A stretch of 64,000 nt of DNA, taken from Flavobacterium sp. SH_e (lineage in GTDB: Bacteria > Bacteroidota > Bacteroidia > Flavobacteriales > Flavobacteriaceae). The DNA is taken from the NCBI RefSeq assembly GCF_025717045.1, contig NZ_JAOVZN010000002.1, positions 124,001-188,000 on the forward strand, in the 5' to 3' direction. Positions within the stretch are counted from its first letter, which is position 1; the number at the start of each line of letters is the position of its first letter. A program made the position numbers and the translations under genes. Below the pieces are notes generated by a model, which ran no database searches, was not told the origin of the DNA, and saw only the letters and a program-made list of their open reading frames with translations. Below are positions 1 through 9,237 of this stretch, one piece after another.

Positions 1-741
1 ATATTGCAGGGATCTAAGTCGGGAGCGCTTGGTATTGTAGCTGTTTTTTGGTATTTCTATCAGCAAAATAATATATGGTCAGATTCTGTTATCTATATTA
101 AAAAACTTATCAAGTCAAAAATGAAATACTTTTTGATTGTTACAGCAGTTTTATTTCTTTCAATTGTAATCAAAGAAGCTCAAATCGAGGAGGAAGACGG
201 TAATCCAATTTTTGCCATAGGATTTAGATTAATGGAATTTGGAGATGTAATGATTTACTATAAAACTCAGATAGTGAGAGATTCTTTTGCCAATTTTAAT
301 TTTATTGATTATTTCTTATATGAGTTCAATAGTATTTTTGGAATGCTTAGGTTGACAGATTATTATGAGCCTATGGGGTATCAGATGGTTAAGACTTATT
401 GGAGTACTTCGTCTCTATTTGATGATGTTGTTTTAGGTCCTAATACTGTTTTTTTTGTTAGAGGGCATATTTTTTTTGGATACATTGGTGGCATAATTTA
501 TAGTTTTTTAGTTGGGATTTTAACTGCTTATTTTAGAAAAAAAATTATAGAGATTAGAATAACTAGTGTTTTTAGATATGCCTTAGCGGTTTATGGTTTT
601 TTCTTAATACCTGCCTTTTTAAAAGAATTTAATCAAGCAATAGGTACCATGTTTGATTTTGTGTTTTATTTAGGGCCAATCTTTTTTCTTTCGTTAATAA
701 TCAAAGAAAGCTTTAATAAAAATAAAATAATCATAGAATAA
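1..741 (+). CDS. O-antigen/oligosaccharide repeat-unit polymerase (Wzy-like), 5' truncated by the window
   Basis: The reading frame is open back to base 1, so the gene starts upstream and only its last 246 or so residues are seen. They form several hydrophobic helices separated by a polar loop with LGPNTVFF, followed by GYIGGIIYSFLVGIL, the layout of the C-terminal half of Wzy-type polymerases: a large periplasmic loop, then membrane helices. Such proteins join lipid-linked repeat units in the periplasm. A GT2 gene begins 4 bases after the stop, so it is the visible head of the polysaccharide operon. Wzy sequences are very divergent, so the call rests on topology and context; another multi-pass membrane protein such as a flippase is less likely. 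Confidence 0.6.
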   Translation: MLQGSKSGALGIVAVFWYFYQQNNIWSDSVIYIKKLIKSKMKYFLIVTAVLFLSIVIKEAQIEEEDGNPIFAIGFRLMEFGDVMIYYKTQIVRDSFANFNFIDYFLYEFNSIFGMLRLTDYYEPMGYQMVKTYWSTSSLFDDVVLGPNTVFFVRGHIFFGYIGGIIYSFLVGILTAYFRKKIIEIRITSVFRYALAVYGFFLIPAFLKEFNQAIGTMFDFVFYLGPIFFLSLIIKESFNKNKIIIE

Positions 742-745
742 TAAG

Positions 746-1447
746 ATGAAATCAAAATTAATATCTGTTATTACTGTTGTATATAATAATGTTGAACTGA
801 TTGAAGATACTATAAAGAGTATCCTTTCATATGAAAGGGATAGTTTTGAGTATATAATTATAGATGGAGGTTCAACAGATGGTACTGTTGAAGTGATTAA
901 TAAGTATTTAGATGAAATTTCGACTTTTATTACTGAAAAAGATAAGGGTATATATGATGCTATGAATAAAGGTATTTCTCATAGTAATGGGACATTCGTG
1001 TATTTTATAAATTGTGGTGATCGTTTGTTAAACCTACCTATAAAAGAGCTATCTGATAACATTAGTAATGATATAAATTGTTTTCCAGTTGAATTATCGA
1101 GTGGTAAAAAATTAATTCCGTCAAATGGATTTATGTTAAAACTGAAAAACACACTTCCTCATCAGGGATGTTTTTACAAAAAATCAAAAGATTTAAAATA
1201 TGATTTAGATTACAAAGTTTTTTCAGATTTTAATCTAAATCAACAGATTTATCAAAAGAAAGGAAAAATTTGTGCATTCAGTGAGCCTGTTGTTGCATTT
1301 CATGATATGGGTGGAATTTCACATGATAAAAAATATAGTAAAGAAATTTTTAAAGTCGTTAATAATAACTTTGGTGTAAAGTATAAGTTTTTTTCATGGA
1401 TTTATTTTAAGAACAGAGGACTAATTCATCGTTTCAAAAATATTTGA
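746..1447 (+). CDS. Glycosyltransferase family 2 (WcaA-like)
   Basis: A 233-residue GT-A enzyme that would transfer a sugar from a nucleotide donor to a lipid-linked glycan at the inner face of the membrane. Visible motifs are SVITVVYNN at the N-terminus, IIIDGGSTDGT near residues 38-48, DKGIYDAMNKGI near 67-78 and a CGD acidic motif near 91-93. This set is the compact GT2 subfamily with IYDAMNKG also seen in the gene at 20567, so the two may be paralogs with related acceptors. It follows the polymerase by 4 bases and is probably cotranscribed. Donor and acceptor cannot be read from sequence. Confidence 0.85.
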   Translation: MKSKLISVITVVYNNVELIEDTIKSILSYERDSFEYIIIDGGSTDGTVEVINKYLDEISTFITEKDKGIYDAMNKGISHSNGTFVYFINCGDRLLNLPIKELSDNISNDINCFPVELSSGKKLIPSNGFMLKLKNTLPHQGCFYKKSKDLKYDLDYKVFSDFNLNQQIYQKKGKICAFSEPVVAFHDMGGISHDKKYSKEIFKVVNNNFGVKYKFFSWIYFKNRGLIHRFKNI

Positions 1448-1621
1448 GTTGTATGTAGGCTGATAAAGTCAATCCTTTGAAAAATTTTGAATGCACATAT
1501 AACTCTATTATTAAAGTGTTAAGCCAACTGATTTGATTTTTTGTACTTAATTAGAGTGGAAATGTTTGATAAGGATAAAATTAGCTTTTCAGCTTTAAGT
1601 AAAAGTTTAAAAAAAGAGAAT

Positions 1622-2686
1622 ATGAAAATTAAATTTTTAGATGGAATAAGAGGTTATAGTGCATTAATAGTAGTAATATATCATTCTTACTTATTTACTT
1701 ATTTTAATAATACTATTTCAAAAAACGAGTTTCTTAATAATTTACTTTCAATAATAAAACTTGGTTATTTATCAGTAGGTGTTTTTATTATCCTTTCAGG
1801 ATTTTGTTTGGCAATTCCAGTAGTAAACAATGAAATGAACTTTCAAGGAGGTATACAAAGATATTTTAAAAGAAGGTTTAGACGAATTGTTCCACCTTAT
1901 TATGTAGCTTTAATTTTAAGCATTATTATTATTATTACATTCCCTGTTTTACAAGTTAATAGTAATACAAACTGGGATTCAAAAATTCCAATTAATTTCG
2001 AGAATATAGGTGCACATTTTCTTTTAATACATAATTTAAAAACATACTGGATTTCCAAAATAAATGGTGCTCATTGGAGTGTTGCTTTGGAATGGCAAAT
2101 ATATTTTCTTTTTCCGATAATGCTTTTTATCTGGAAAAAAGCGAATTGGTTGATTTCATTAAGTATAACATTTATTTTTTCTTACTTTGTAAATATTTAT
2201 TTGCCTTTTACAAGACCTCAATATATAGTGCTATTTTTTTTAGGTTTACTATCGGCTTTCTATACTTTTAATAACGAACATAGATTAAAATTCAACAAAT
2301 ATTTTTTTTTATTTTTAATAATTCTTTTTGCAATTGCACTAGTAATAATCAAATTAAAAGTAATACCTGAATTTTATTCTGAAATTATTTTAGGACTTTC
2401 AATATCTTTTTTATTGAATCAAATAACATTTCTTCCTGATAAAAATATTTTTATTATTTTTTTTTCCAGCAAGATTTCGGCTGAACTAGGTAAAATATCA
2501 TATAGTCTATATTTGATTCATGGGCCAATTTTAGCTTTGGTTAACCTTTTATTACTTAAATATTTTAATATAAAATACGAAATTCAATTGTTAATAATGT
2601 GGTTCGTAATCACTCCGCTTACTGTATTCTTAAGTAAGATTTTTTATGAACTGGTTGAAAGTAAATTTTTAAACAATAAAAATTAA
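1622..2686 (+). CDS. Acyltransferase family 3 (OafA/YrhL-like) membrane protein
   Basis: A multi-pass integral membrane O-acyltransferase, expected to move an acetyl or other acyl group onto a sugar of the surface glycan. The N-terminal FLDGIRGYSALIVVIYHS carries the family-typical RG and catalytic-type His; later come the basic FKRRFRRIVPPYY loop and AHWSVALEWQIYFLFP. I chose the ATG at 1622, which puts the FLDGIRG motif five residues in, as is usual for the family; in-frame ATG 1562 or TTG 1541 would add 20 or 27 polar residues. About 350 residues is normal length. The 155-base gap after it makes it the last gene of this sub-block. Confidence 0.85.
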   Translation: MKIKFLDGIRGYSALIVVIYHSYLFTYFNNTISKNEFLNNLLSIIKLGYLSVGVFIILSGFCLAIPVVNNEMNFQGGIQRYFKRRFRRIVPPYYVALILSIIIIITFPVLQVNSNTNWDSKIPINFENIGAHFLLIHNLKTYWISKINGAHWSVALEWQIYFLFPIMLFIWKKANWLISLSITFIFSYFVNIYLPFTRPQYIVLFFLGLLSAFYTFNNEHRLKFNKYFFLFLIILFAIALVIIKLKVIPEFYSEIILGLSISFLLNQITFLPDKNIFIIFFSSKISAELGKISYSLYLIHGPILALVNLLLLKYFNIKYEIQLLIMWFVITPLTVFLSKIFYELVESKFLNNKN

Positions 2687-2780
2687 TATTTTAAAAACTT
2701 TAGCAATTAGAACAAATTGATATTATAGTTTGCCACACATATTCTTTTTAAGTTGGGATGTTGTATATTAAATGGCAATT

Positions 2781-2808
2781 GTTAGTTACTTAACAAAAGT
2801 AAGCTAAC
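2781..2808 (+). other. Imperfect hairpin upstream of the GT2 gene
   Basis: The arms GTTAGTTACTT (2781-2791) and AAGTAAGCTAAC (2797-2808) pair with a one-base bulge around a 5-base loop. It lies in the 155-base gap between an acyltransferase and a GT gene, 33 bases before the next ATG. No long T-run follows, so it is a weak terminator at best; it may be a 5' leader hairpin. No other element is seen in the gap. Confidence 0.3.
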
Positions 2809-2841
2809 TTGAAATTTTGAATTCAAAATAATTTTTTAAGA

Positions 2842-3657
2842 ATGATTAGTAATTTAACAATCGTAATCTGTTTATATAATAAAGATATAAATGAGTCTGC
2901 TACTTTGCAGAGTCTTTTAAATTTCAAAGATTTCAAAGATTATTCGACAATTTTTATTTGGGACAATAGCAAAGAGGTTATTAATCAGCAATCATTTATT
3001 TTTTTAAACAATCATTTTAAAAATTTAATTTATAAACATACTCCTGAAAATGTAGCTCTATCGAAAATATATAATACTGTTATTGATTCCCTTGAAGAAG
3101 ATTCATTTATGATGTTATGTGATGATGATTCAGATATTCCATTAAGTTTTTTTGAGATCTTAGAGGAACAAATTAAACTTAACCCTTATCAAGATTTATT
3201 TTTGCCACAGATATATTCTAATTCGGTCTTAGTCAGTCCGGCAAAAGATTTTTTAATTAAAACGGGCCTTATAAAAAAATTAAAAGCTGGGATAATAGGT
3301 TCATCTAATATTACAGCAATAAATAGCGGAATGGTAATTTCTAATAGATTTTTTAAGGAAGGATTTCGATATGATGAAAGATTACGTTTTTATGGTACGG
3401 ATAATTACTTTATGAACAAATATTCAAAATCCAGGAAAAATTTGGTAGTACTAGATGTTAAATTTGTACATAGCTTAAGTTTTAATGATTCAAATGATAT
3501 AAGTAATAAATTGAGGATTTTTAAAGAAATAAAAAGATCTAATGCTATAATTTATTCAGATCAATTTTTTAAAAGACAAATAGTTTTATTTAACAATTTA
3601 GTTGTTGCTTGTAAGTTATGCTTAAAGCATAAAACGCTTAGGTTTTTCTCCAATTAA
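2842..3657 (+). CDS. Glycosyltransferase family 2
   Basis: 271 residues with GT2 features: TIVICLYNKDINES at the N-terminus, IWDNS near residue 40, and the metal/donor-binding acidic cluster LCDDDSDIP near residues 92-100, followed by a hydrophobic middle and FYGTDNYFMNKYSK, which resembles the acceptor-side ED motif of rhamnosyltransferase-like GT2s. It probably adds one sugar to the growing glycan. It sits 23 bases upstream of a GT4 gene. Specificity is unknown. Confidence 0.8.
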   Translation: MISNLTIVICLYNKDINESATLQSLLNFKDFKDYSTIFIWDNSKEVINQQSFIFLNNHFKNLIYKHTPENVALSKIYNTVIDSLEEDSFMMLCDDDSDIPLSFFEILEEQIKLNPYQDLFLPQIYSNSVLVSPAKDFLIKTGLIKKLKAGIIGSSNITAINSGMVISNRFFKEGFRYDERLRFYGTDNYFMNKYSKSRKNLVVLDVKFVHSLSFNDSNDISNKLRIFKEIKRSNAIIYSDQFFKRQIVLFNNLVVACKLCLKHKTLRFFSN

Positions 3658-3680
3658 GATATTACATTAAAGTTTAAATT

Positions 3681-4790
3681 ATGAAAAAGGTTGTAATATC
3701 TGCAGTGAATCTTTTCGAGGGAGGGCCGCTTTCAGTATTAAAAGATTGTCTTTTTGCTATAGAAAAAAGTGATGAATTTGTCGAACATGAATTTGTTGCT
3801 CTTGTACACAAAAAAGATCTGTTTACAGAAAATCAATATAAAAAAATTAGTTTTGTAGAATTTCCAAAATCCAGAAAATCTTATTTTTATCGTTTATATT
3901 ATGAATATTTTTACTTTAAAAAATTTGCAAACCAAAATAATATAACTTTTTGGTTTTCACTTCACGATATTAGTCCGACTTTAAAAAATGTTCCTCAGGC
4001 CGTATACTGTCATAATCCATCACCTTTCAATACAGTAAATTTTAAAGACATTTATATTCAGCCAATACAATTTTTCTTTAGACTTTTTTATAAATATTTG
4101 TATAAAATAAATATTAAAAAAAATAAATATGTAATTGTACAGCAGTTATGGTTGAGGAATAAGTTTATTGAAATGTTTGATTTGAAAAAAGAAAAAATTA
4201 TTGTCTCATTTCCTGAAATTCCTAAAATTCCATCTGAATTTTTACATTCAGAATATAAAATGGAAAATGACAAAAAAATATTTTTCTTTCCAACTTTTCC
4301 AAGGCCATTTAAAAATATTGATGTTATCTGTGAGGCATCTAAAATTCTTTCTCAAAAAAATGAAGATTTTACAGTTGTAATTACAATTGATGGTTCTGAA
4401 AATAAATATGCTAAATCAGTTGTTGATAATTATAAAAATATTAAAAATATCAATTTTATTGGATTAATTAAAAGAGAAGAGGTATATCGATATTATGCTA
4501 AATCTGATTGTTTAATTTTTCCATCTAAATTAGAAACTTGGGGATTACCAATAAGTGAGTTTAAACAATTTAAAAAAACAATATTTGTTGCTGATTTACC
4601 ATATGCGAGAGAAACAGTGGGAAACTATGATTATGTTAATTTTTTTAAAACAGACGATGCAGTTAAATTAGCAGAATTAATGTCCGGTTTTATAAATGAT
4701 AATTTTAATTTTGATAAGACTTTGTCAATTGAGTATGAAGATCCTTTTGTTCAAAACTGGAATGAATTGTTTCAAACCTTATTAAAATAA
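3681..4790 (+). CDS. Glycosyltransferase family 4 (GT-B)
   Basis: 369 residues. An N-terminal SAVNLFEGGPLSVLKD gives the flexible G-rich acceptor-domain loop. The C-terminal half has FFPTFPRPFKNIDVICEAS and the retaining-GT4 E-x7-E region LIFPSKLETWGLPISEF that binds the nucleotide-sugar. It would be a cytosolic, membrane-associated retaining sugar transferase. The acetyltransferase start follows 6 bases after the stop, so the two are likely cotranslated. Length and motifs are normal; the sugar is not predictable. Confidence 0.85.
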   Translation: MKKVVISAVNLFEGGPLSVLKDCLFAIEKSDEFVEHEFVALVHKKDLFTENQYKKISFVEFPKSRKSYFYRLYYEYFYFKKFANQNNITFWFSLHDISPTLKNVPQAVYCHNPSPFNTVNFKDIYIQPIQFFFRLFYKYLYKINIKKNKYVIVQQLWLRNKFIEMFDLKKEKIIVSFPEIPKIPSEFLHSEYKMENDKKIFFFPTFPRPFKNIDVICEASKILSQKNEDFTVVITIDGSENKYAKSVVDNYKNIKNINFIGLIKREEVYRYYAKSDCLIFPSKLETWGLPISEFKQFKKTIFVADLPYARETVGNYDYVNFFKTDDAVKLAELMSGFINDNFNFDKTLSIEYEDPFVQNWNELFQTLLK

Positions 4791-4796
4791 ATTTAT

Positions 4797-5384
4797 ATGT
4801 TAGAAAGATACGGTTTTCTAGGTTTTTTTAAACTTGGAGTTTCTTTAATCTATACAAAGGTTTTCTTTAAACAAGCAAGATTGATAAGATTGCCATTTGA
4901 TATAAGAAATAAAAAATTCATAGAGATAGGGAAAAAATTTACTTCGGGAGTTGGCTGTCGAATAGAAGCTTATCCAGAAAATAAAGAAAAAGTTGTTTTT
5001 ATTGGTGAAAACGTTCAAATTAATGATTATGTTCATATTTCTGGCATGAAAGGTGTAAGGCTTGGCAATAATGTATTAATTGCAAGCAAAGTTTTTATAT
5101 CTGATCTAAATCATGGAAATTATAGCGACGAAGGTTCGATTGATTCTCCGGATACTCCGCCAAGTGAAAGAAAATTATATGCAAAACCTATTATTATCGA
5201 AGATAATGTTTGGCTAGGTGAATTTGTTTCTGTTTTACCTGGTGTAACAATAGGTAAGGGAAGTATTGTGGGAGCAAATTCAGTAGTATCTAGGAGTTTA
5301 CCTCCAAATGTAATTGCTGTGGGGACACCAGCAAGAGTTGTGAAAAAATATAATTTTGACACTAAAAAGTGGGATAAAGTATAA
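4797..5384 (+). CDS. Hexapeptide-repeat (left-handed beta-helix) O-acetyltransferase, WcaF-like
   Basis: 195 residues dominated by hexapeptide repeats: IGENVQINDYVHISG, LGNNVLIASKVFISD, then IIIEDNVWLGEFVSVLPG and IGKGSIVGANSVVSRSLP, ending in the standard VGTPARVVKKY. The catalytic-type His is in SDLNHGNY near residue 102. These trimeric enzymes use acetyl-CoA to acetylate a sugar hydroxyl or amine in the cytosol. It lies between a GT4 and a GT2 gene and probably decorates a repeat-unit sugar. Serine or sugar acetyltransferases of the same fold are alternatives, but the setting favours glycan acetylation. Confidence 0.85.
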   Translation: MLERYGFLGFFKLGVSLIYTKVFFKQARLIRLPFDIRNKKFIEIGKKFTSGVGCRIEAYPENKEKVVFIGENVQINDYVHISGMKGVRLGNNVLIASKVFISDLNHGNYSDEGSIDSPDTPPSERKLYAKPIIIEDNVWLGEFVSVLPGVTIGKGSIVGANSVVSRSLPPNVIAVGTPARVVKKYNFDTKKWDKV

Positions 5385-5395
5385 ACAAAAATTAA

Positions 5396-6214
5396 ATGAG
5401 TGCAAAAATAACATGCTGTATTGTTTTATATAGAAATGATAAGAACGTTGTGCAAAAGGCAATTAATTCTTGTCTAAATACAGAATTAGATATAAAAATG
5501 TATCTAATTGATAATTCTCCAACAAATGAATTAAGTAAATTAGTTGAAGATTCACGAATTGAATATTTTCATAACCCTTCTAATCCTGGTTTTGGAGCTT
5601 CACATAATATAGCAATAAAAAAAGCAATAGATCAACATTCTGATTATCATTTTATTGTTAACCCTGATATCTATTTTACTGATGATGTAATTGGCTCAAT
5701 GATTGAGTATATTAAAACAGATATGGCTATTGGGATGATGATGCCGCAAATTTTAAATGAAGATGGAAGTATTCAAAATCTGCCTAAACTTTTGCCATCA
5801 CCTTTTAGTATATTATGGAGAAAAGTTAAAAAACCCAATAATGCCTATAATGCTTTTATAAACAAATATGAATTAAGGGAGGTTCCTAAAGATCTTATTT
5901 ACAATACCCCGATTTTGTCTGGATGTTTTACACTGGTTAGTTTAAAAGCAATAAATGAAGTAGGAATGTACGATGACAATTTCTTTATGTATTTTGAAGA
6001 TTGGGATTTATCAAGAAGAATTCATAAATATTATAAAACCATTTACTTTCCTAAAGTCTCTGTAATACATGAATATGAATCTGGTGCTAATAAAAGTAAA
6101 AGGCTCTTTAAAATATTTATCAATTCTGCAATTACATATTTTAATAAATGGGGATGGTTCTTTGATTCAGAAAGAAAAGAGATTAATGACAAAACATTGT
6201 CGCAATTTAATTAA
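5396..6214 (+). CDS. Glycosyltransferase family 2, rhamnosyltransferase-like (WbbL type)
   Basis: 272 residues. CCIVLYRNDKNVVQKAI and MYLIDNSPTNE at the N-terminus, NPGFGASHNIAIKKAI near 63-78, the VNPDIYF acidic motif near residue 90, and FMYFEDWDLSRRIHKY near 195-210 form the pattern of WbbL-like rhamnosyltransferases. The rfbC-rfbD-rfbA genes downstream provide the probable dTDP-L-rhamnose donor. The next gene starts at the base after its stop codon. Function as a rhamnosyltransferase is inference from subfamily resemblance and context. Confidence 0.82.
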   Translation: MSAKITCCIVLYRNDKNVVQKAINSCLNTELDIKMYLIDNSPTNELSKLVEDSRIEYFHNPSNPGFGASHNIAIKKAIDQHSDYHFIVNPDIYFTDDVIGSMIEYIKTDMAIGMMMPQILNEDGSIQNLPKLLPSPFSILWRKVKKPNNAYNAFINKYELREVPKDLIYNTPILSGCFTLVSLKAINEVGMYDDNFFMYFEDWDLSRRIHKYYKTIYFPKVSVIHEYESGANKSKRLFKIFINSAITYFNKWGWFFDSERKEINDKTLSQFN

Positions 6215-7114
6215 ATGAAAACAGTTATTACAGGTGGATCAGGTTTTGTAGGAAAGAATCTTCGAGAATATTTAATATCCTCGCATGAAGTAGAAGTCAA
6301 AAGTATTCGCTTTGTGCTTAATCAACATTTTGATTTTAAGGGAAGTGCAATTATTCATTTGGCGGGAAAAGCTCATGATCTTAAAAATGTATCAAAGCCT
6401 AGTGACTATTATGAAGCTAATTTTGAATTGACAAAACAAGTTTTTGATTCCTTTTTAAAGTCAGATGCAACTGTTTTTATTTTTTTAAGTTCTGCAAAAG
6501 CAGCTGCGGATCAAATAAAAGGAGTGCTTACAGAAGATGTTATACCGAACCCAAAAACGCATTATGGTATTTCTAAAAGACAAGCTGAAGAATATCTTTT
6601 AAGTAAAGAATTACCAGCAGATAAAAGACTCTATATTCTCAGACCATGTATGATTCACGGACCTGGGAATAAAGGAAACCTTAATTTGCTATATAATTTT
6701 GTTTTAAAAAACATACCTTGGCCATTAGGGGCATTTGATAATCTTCGTTCTTTTTTGAGTGTGGAAAACATTTGTTTTGTAATAAATGAATTGCTTGAAA
6801 ATAAAGAAATTCCCAATGGTATTTATCACATTGCTGATGATGATTCATTATCAACAAATGAATTGATTCAAAGAATTGGAATGAATTTAGGAAAAAAAAC
6901 TACTATTTGGAAAGTTTCACCTTGGGGCATAAAAACAATTGCAAGAATTGGAGATTATTTATTATTACCATTAAATTCAGAAAGACTCAATAAATTAATC
7001 GAAAATTATGTGGTAAGTAATTCAAAAATTAAAAAAGCTCTAAAAAAAGAATTTCCAGTAACAACACAAGAAGGATTAAACACTACAATAAAATCCTTTA
7101 AAAAATATAATTAA
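6215..7114 (+). CDS. NAD-dependent epimerase/dehydratase-family reductase, WbpV/WreQ-like
   Basis: A 299-residue extended short-chain dehydrogenase/reductase. It has the nucleotide-binding GGSGFVGKNL at residues 7-16, HLAGKAHDL near 49-57, and the catalytic Tyr-x3-Lys in HYGISKRQAE. The overall sequence resembles the enzymes annotated as UDP-4-keto-6-deoxy-GlcNAc 4-reductases (WbpV, WreQ), which make UDP-QuiNAc or UDP-FucNAc from the product of a WbpM/PglF dehydratase. Both that dehydratase (14192) and a WbpL/WecA-like transferase (9238) are present. UDP-glucose 4-epimerase is the main alternative. Confidence 0.75.
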   Translation: MKTVITGGSGFVGKNLREYLISSHEVEVKSIRFVLNQHFDFKGSAIIHLAGKAHDLKNVSKPSDYYEANFELTKQVFDSFLKSDATVFIFLSSAKAAADQIKGVLTEDVIPNPKTHYGISKRQAEEYLLSKELPADKRLYILRPCMIHGPGNKGNLNLLYNFVLKNIPWPLGAFDNLRSFLSVENICFVINELLENKEIPNGIYHIADDDSLSTNELIQRIGMNLGKKTTIWKVSPWGIKTIARIGDYLLLPLNSERLNKLIENYVVSNSKIKKALKKEFPVTTQEGLNTTIKSFKKYN

Positions 7115-7138
7115 TACACTCTTAGAATATAAAATATT

Positions 7139-8257
7139 ATGAAAATAGCACTTATAACAGGTATAACTGGACAAGATGGTTCATACTTGGCAGAATTATT
7201 ATTAGAGAAAGGTTATATGGTTCATGGTGTTAAAAGGAGAGCATCTTCTTTCAATACACAACGTATTGATCATATCTATCAAGATCAGCATGAAGTTCAT
7301 GTGAATTTTAAGTTGCATTATGGAGATTTAACGGATTCTACAAATATCATTCGAATTATTCAGGAAGTTCAGCCTGATGAAATCTATAACTTAGGTGCAA
7401 TGAGTCATGTAAAGGTTTCTTTTGACTCTCCTGAATATGTTGCAAATGTTGACGGTATTGGTACATTAAGGATTTTAGAAGCAGTACGTATTCTAGGAAT
7501 GGAAAAGAAAACTCGCATATATCAGGCATCAACATCCGAATTATATGGTGGATTAGCAGAAAATAAAAATGAAAAAGGATTGTATGATGAAAATTCACCT
7601 TTTTATCCTCGTTCACCTTATGGAGTAGCAAAAATTTATGGTTTCTGGATTACAAAAAATTATCGTGAAGCTTATAATATGTACGCATGTAATGGAATTT
7701 TGTTTAATCATGAATCACCTCGTAGAGGAGAAACTTTTGTGACACGTAAAATAACCATGGCAACAGCAGCAATTGCTTTAGGGCAACAAGATTGTTTGTA
7801 TTTAGGGAATTTAGACGCTCAACGTGATTGGGGACACGCAAAAGATTATGTAGAAGCAATGTGGAGAATCTTACAACAGGATGTTCCTGAAGATTATGTA
7901 ATTGCGATGGGAGAAACCACTTATGTGCGTGATTTTGTAAAAATGGCATTTTTAGAAGTAGGTATAGAAATTGAATTTAGAGGTGAAGGAGTAAATGAAA
8001 AAGGGTATGTAGCTTCATGTAATAATCCTGCTTATCAGATAGAGTTGGGTAAACAGATTATTGCTGTTGACTCACAATATTTCCGTCCAACAGAAGTTGA
8101 CTTGCTTATTGGAGATCCAACAAAATCAAAAACAAAATTGGGTTGGGAACCAAAATATGATTTAGCGGGACTAGTAAAAGAAATGATGGCCTCTGATCTT
8201 GCATATGTTCAAAGAGAAAAGATGTTAAGCGAAGCAAGGTCTATTACTAAATATTAA
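7139..8257 (+). CDS. gmd: GDP-mannose 4,6-dehydratase
   Basis: 372 residues, full length. It converts GDP-D-mannose to GDP-4-keto-6-deoxy-D-mannose in the cytosol. The Rossmann motif [19 protein letters not shown] is at residues 8-26, followed by [27 protein letters not shown] and the YGVAK (Tyr-x3-Lys) catalytic pair follow, then the family-typical [18 protein letters not shown]. fcl follows after 32 bases, giving the complete two-step route to GDP-L-fucose. The match is unambiguous. Confidence 0.97.
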   Translation: MKIALITGITGQDGSYLAELLLEKGYMVHGVKRRASSFNTQRIDHIYQDQHEVHVNFKLHYGDLTDSTNIIRIIQEVQPDEIYNLGAMSHVKVSFDSPEYVANVDGIGTLRILEAVRILGMEKKTRIYQASTSELYGGLAENKNEKGLYDENSPFYPRSPYGVAKIYGFWITKNYREAYNMYACNGILFNHESPRRGETFVTRKITMATAAIALGQQDCLYLGNLDAQRDWGHAKDYVEAMWRILQQDVPEDYVIAMGETTYVRDFVKMAFLEVGIEIEFRGEGVNEKGYVASCNNPAYQIELGKQIIAVDSQYFRPTEVDLLIGDPTKSKTKLGWEPKYDLAGLVKEMMASDLAYVQREKMLSEARSITKY

Positions 8258-8289
8258 TGTAAATCGATTGTTAATATTATAATTATCAC

Positions 8290-9222
8290 ATGGAGTTAAA
8301 TGATAAAATATATGTAGCTGGACACCGTGGTATGGTGGGTTCGGCTATTTTAAGACAGTTGAAATCTAGAGGATTTACAAATTTTATTTTGCGAACATCT
8401 TCAGAACTTGACTTAAAGGATCAGCAAGCTGTTGCTGATTTTTTTCAGCAAGAAAAACCAGATTACGTTTTTTTAGCGGCTGCAAAAGTTGGCGGTATCA
8501 TTGCAAATAATACTTATAGAGGAGATTTTATTTACGAAAATCTAATGATTCAAAATAATGTGATTCATCAATCGTATTTGAATAAAGTAAAAAAACTTAT
8601 GTTTCTTGGATCTTCCTGTATTTATCCGAAAATGGCTCCTCAGCCATTAAAAGAAGAATACATGCTTACTGGAGAATTGGAACCAACAAATGAACCTTAT
8701 GCAATTGCTAAAATTGCAGGAATTAAAATGTGTGATGCATATAGAGACCAATTTGGATGTAATTTCATTTCAGTAATGCCTACTAATTTGTATGGTCCTA
8801 ATGATAACTATGATTTGAATAACTCGCATGTTCTTCCGGCAATGCTTCGAAAATTCATTACAGCTAAACGTAATGGAGATACTTCGGTTACTATTTGGGG
8901 AACAGGAAGTCCTAAAAGAGAATTTTTGCATGCAGATGATTTAGCTGAAGCCTGTTTGTTTTTAATGGAAAACTATAATGATTCAGGTTTAGTTAATATT
9001 GGTGTTGGTGAAGATATTTCGATTTTGGATTTAGCAATTCTAGTAAAAAAAGTTGTAGGATATGAAGGAGAAATTTTAACAGATACTTCTAAACCTGATG
9101 GAACTCCACGTAAATTGATGGACGTTTCTAAATTGAATAGTTTTGGTTGGAAAGCAAAAACGACTTTGGAAGAAGGAATTCAAAGGGTTTACGATGAAAT
9201 AAAAGATGTTACGTGGGAATAA
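8290..9222 (+). CDS. fcl: GDP-L-fucose synthase
   Basis: 310 residues. It epimerises (C3, C5) and reduces GDP-4-keto-6-deoxymannose to GDP-L-fucose using NADPH. GHRGMVGSAILRQL at residues 11-24 is the cofactor loop; LFLAAAKVGGI-type sequence, FLGSSCIYPKMAPQP and the YAIAKIAG (Tyr-x3-Lys) catalytic site follow, with LYGPNDNYD downstream. It is paired with gmd. The product is a plausible donor for the fucosyltransferase-like protein encoded at 44649. Confidence 0.97.
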   Translation: MELNDKIYVAGHRGMVGSAILRQLKSRGFTNFILRTSSELDLKDQQAVADFFQQEKPDYVFLAAAKVGGIIANNTYRGDFIYENLMIQNNVIHQSYLNKVKKLMFLGSSCIYPKMAPQPLKEEYMLTGELEPTNEPYAIAKIAGIKMCDAYRDQFGCNFISVMPTNLYGPNDNYDLNNSHVLPAMLRKFITAKRNGDTSVTIWGTGSPKREFLHADDLAEACLFLMENYNDSGLVNIGVGEDISILDLAILVKKVVGYEGEILTDTSKPDGTPRKLMDVSKLNSFGWKAKTTLEEGIQRVYDEIKDVTWE

Positions 9223-9237
9223 TTTAAATAAAAAAGA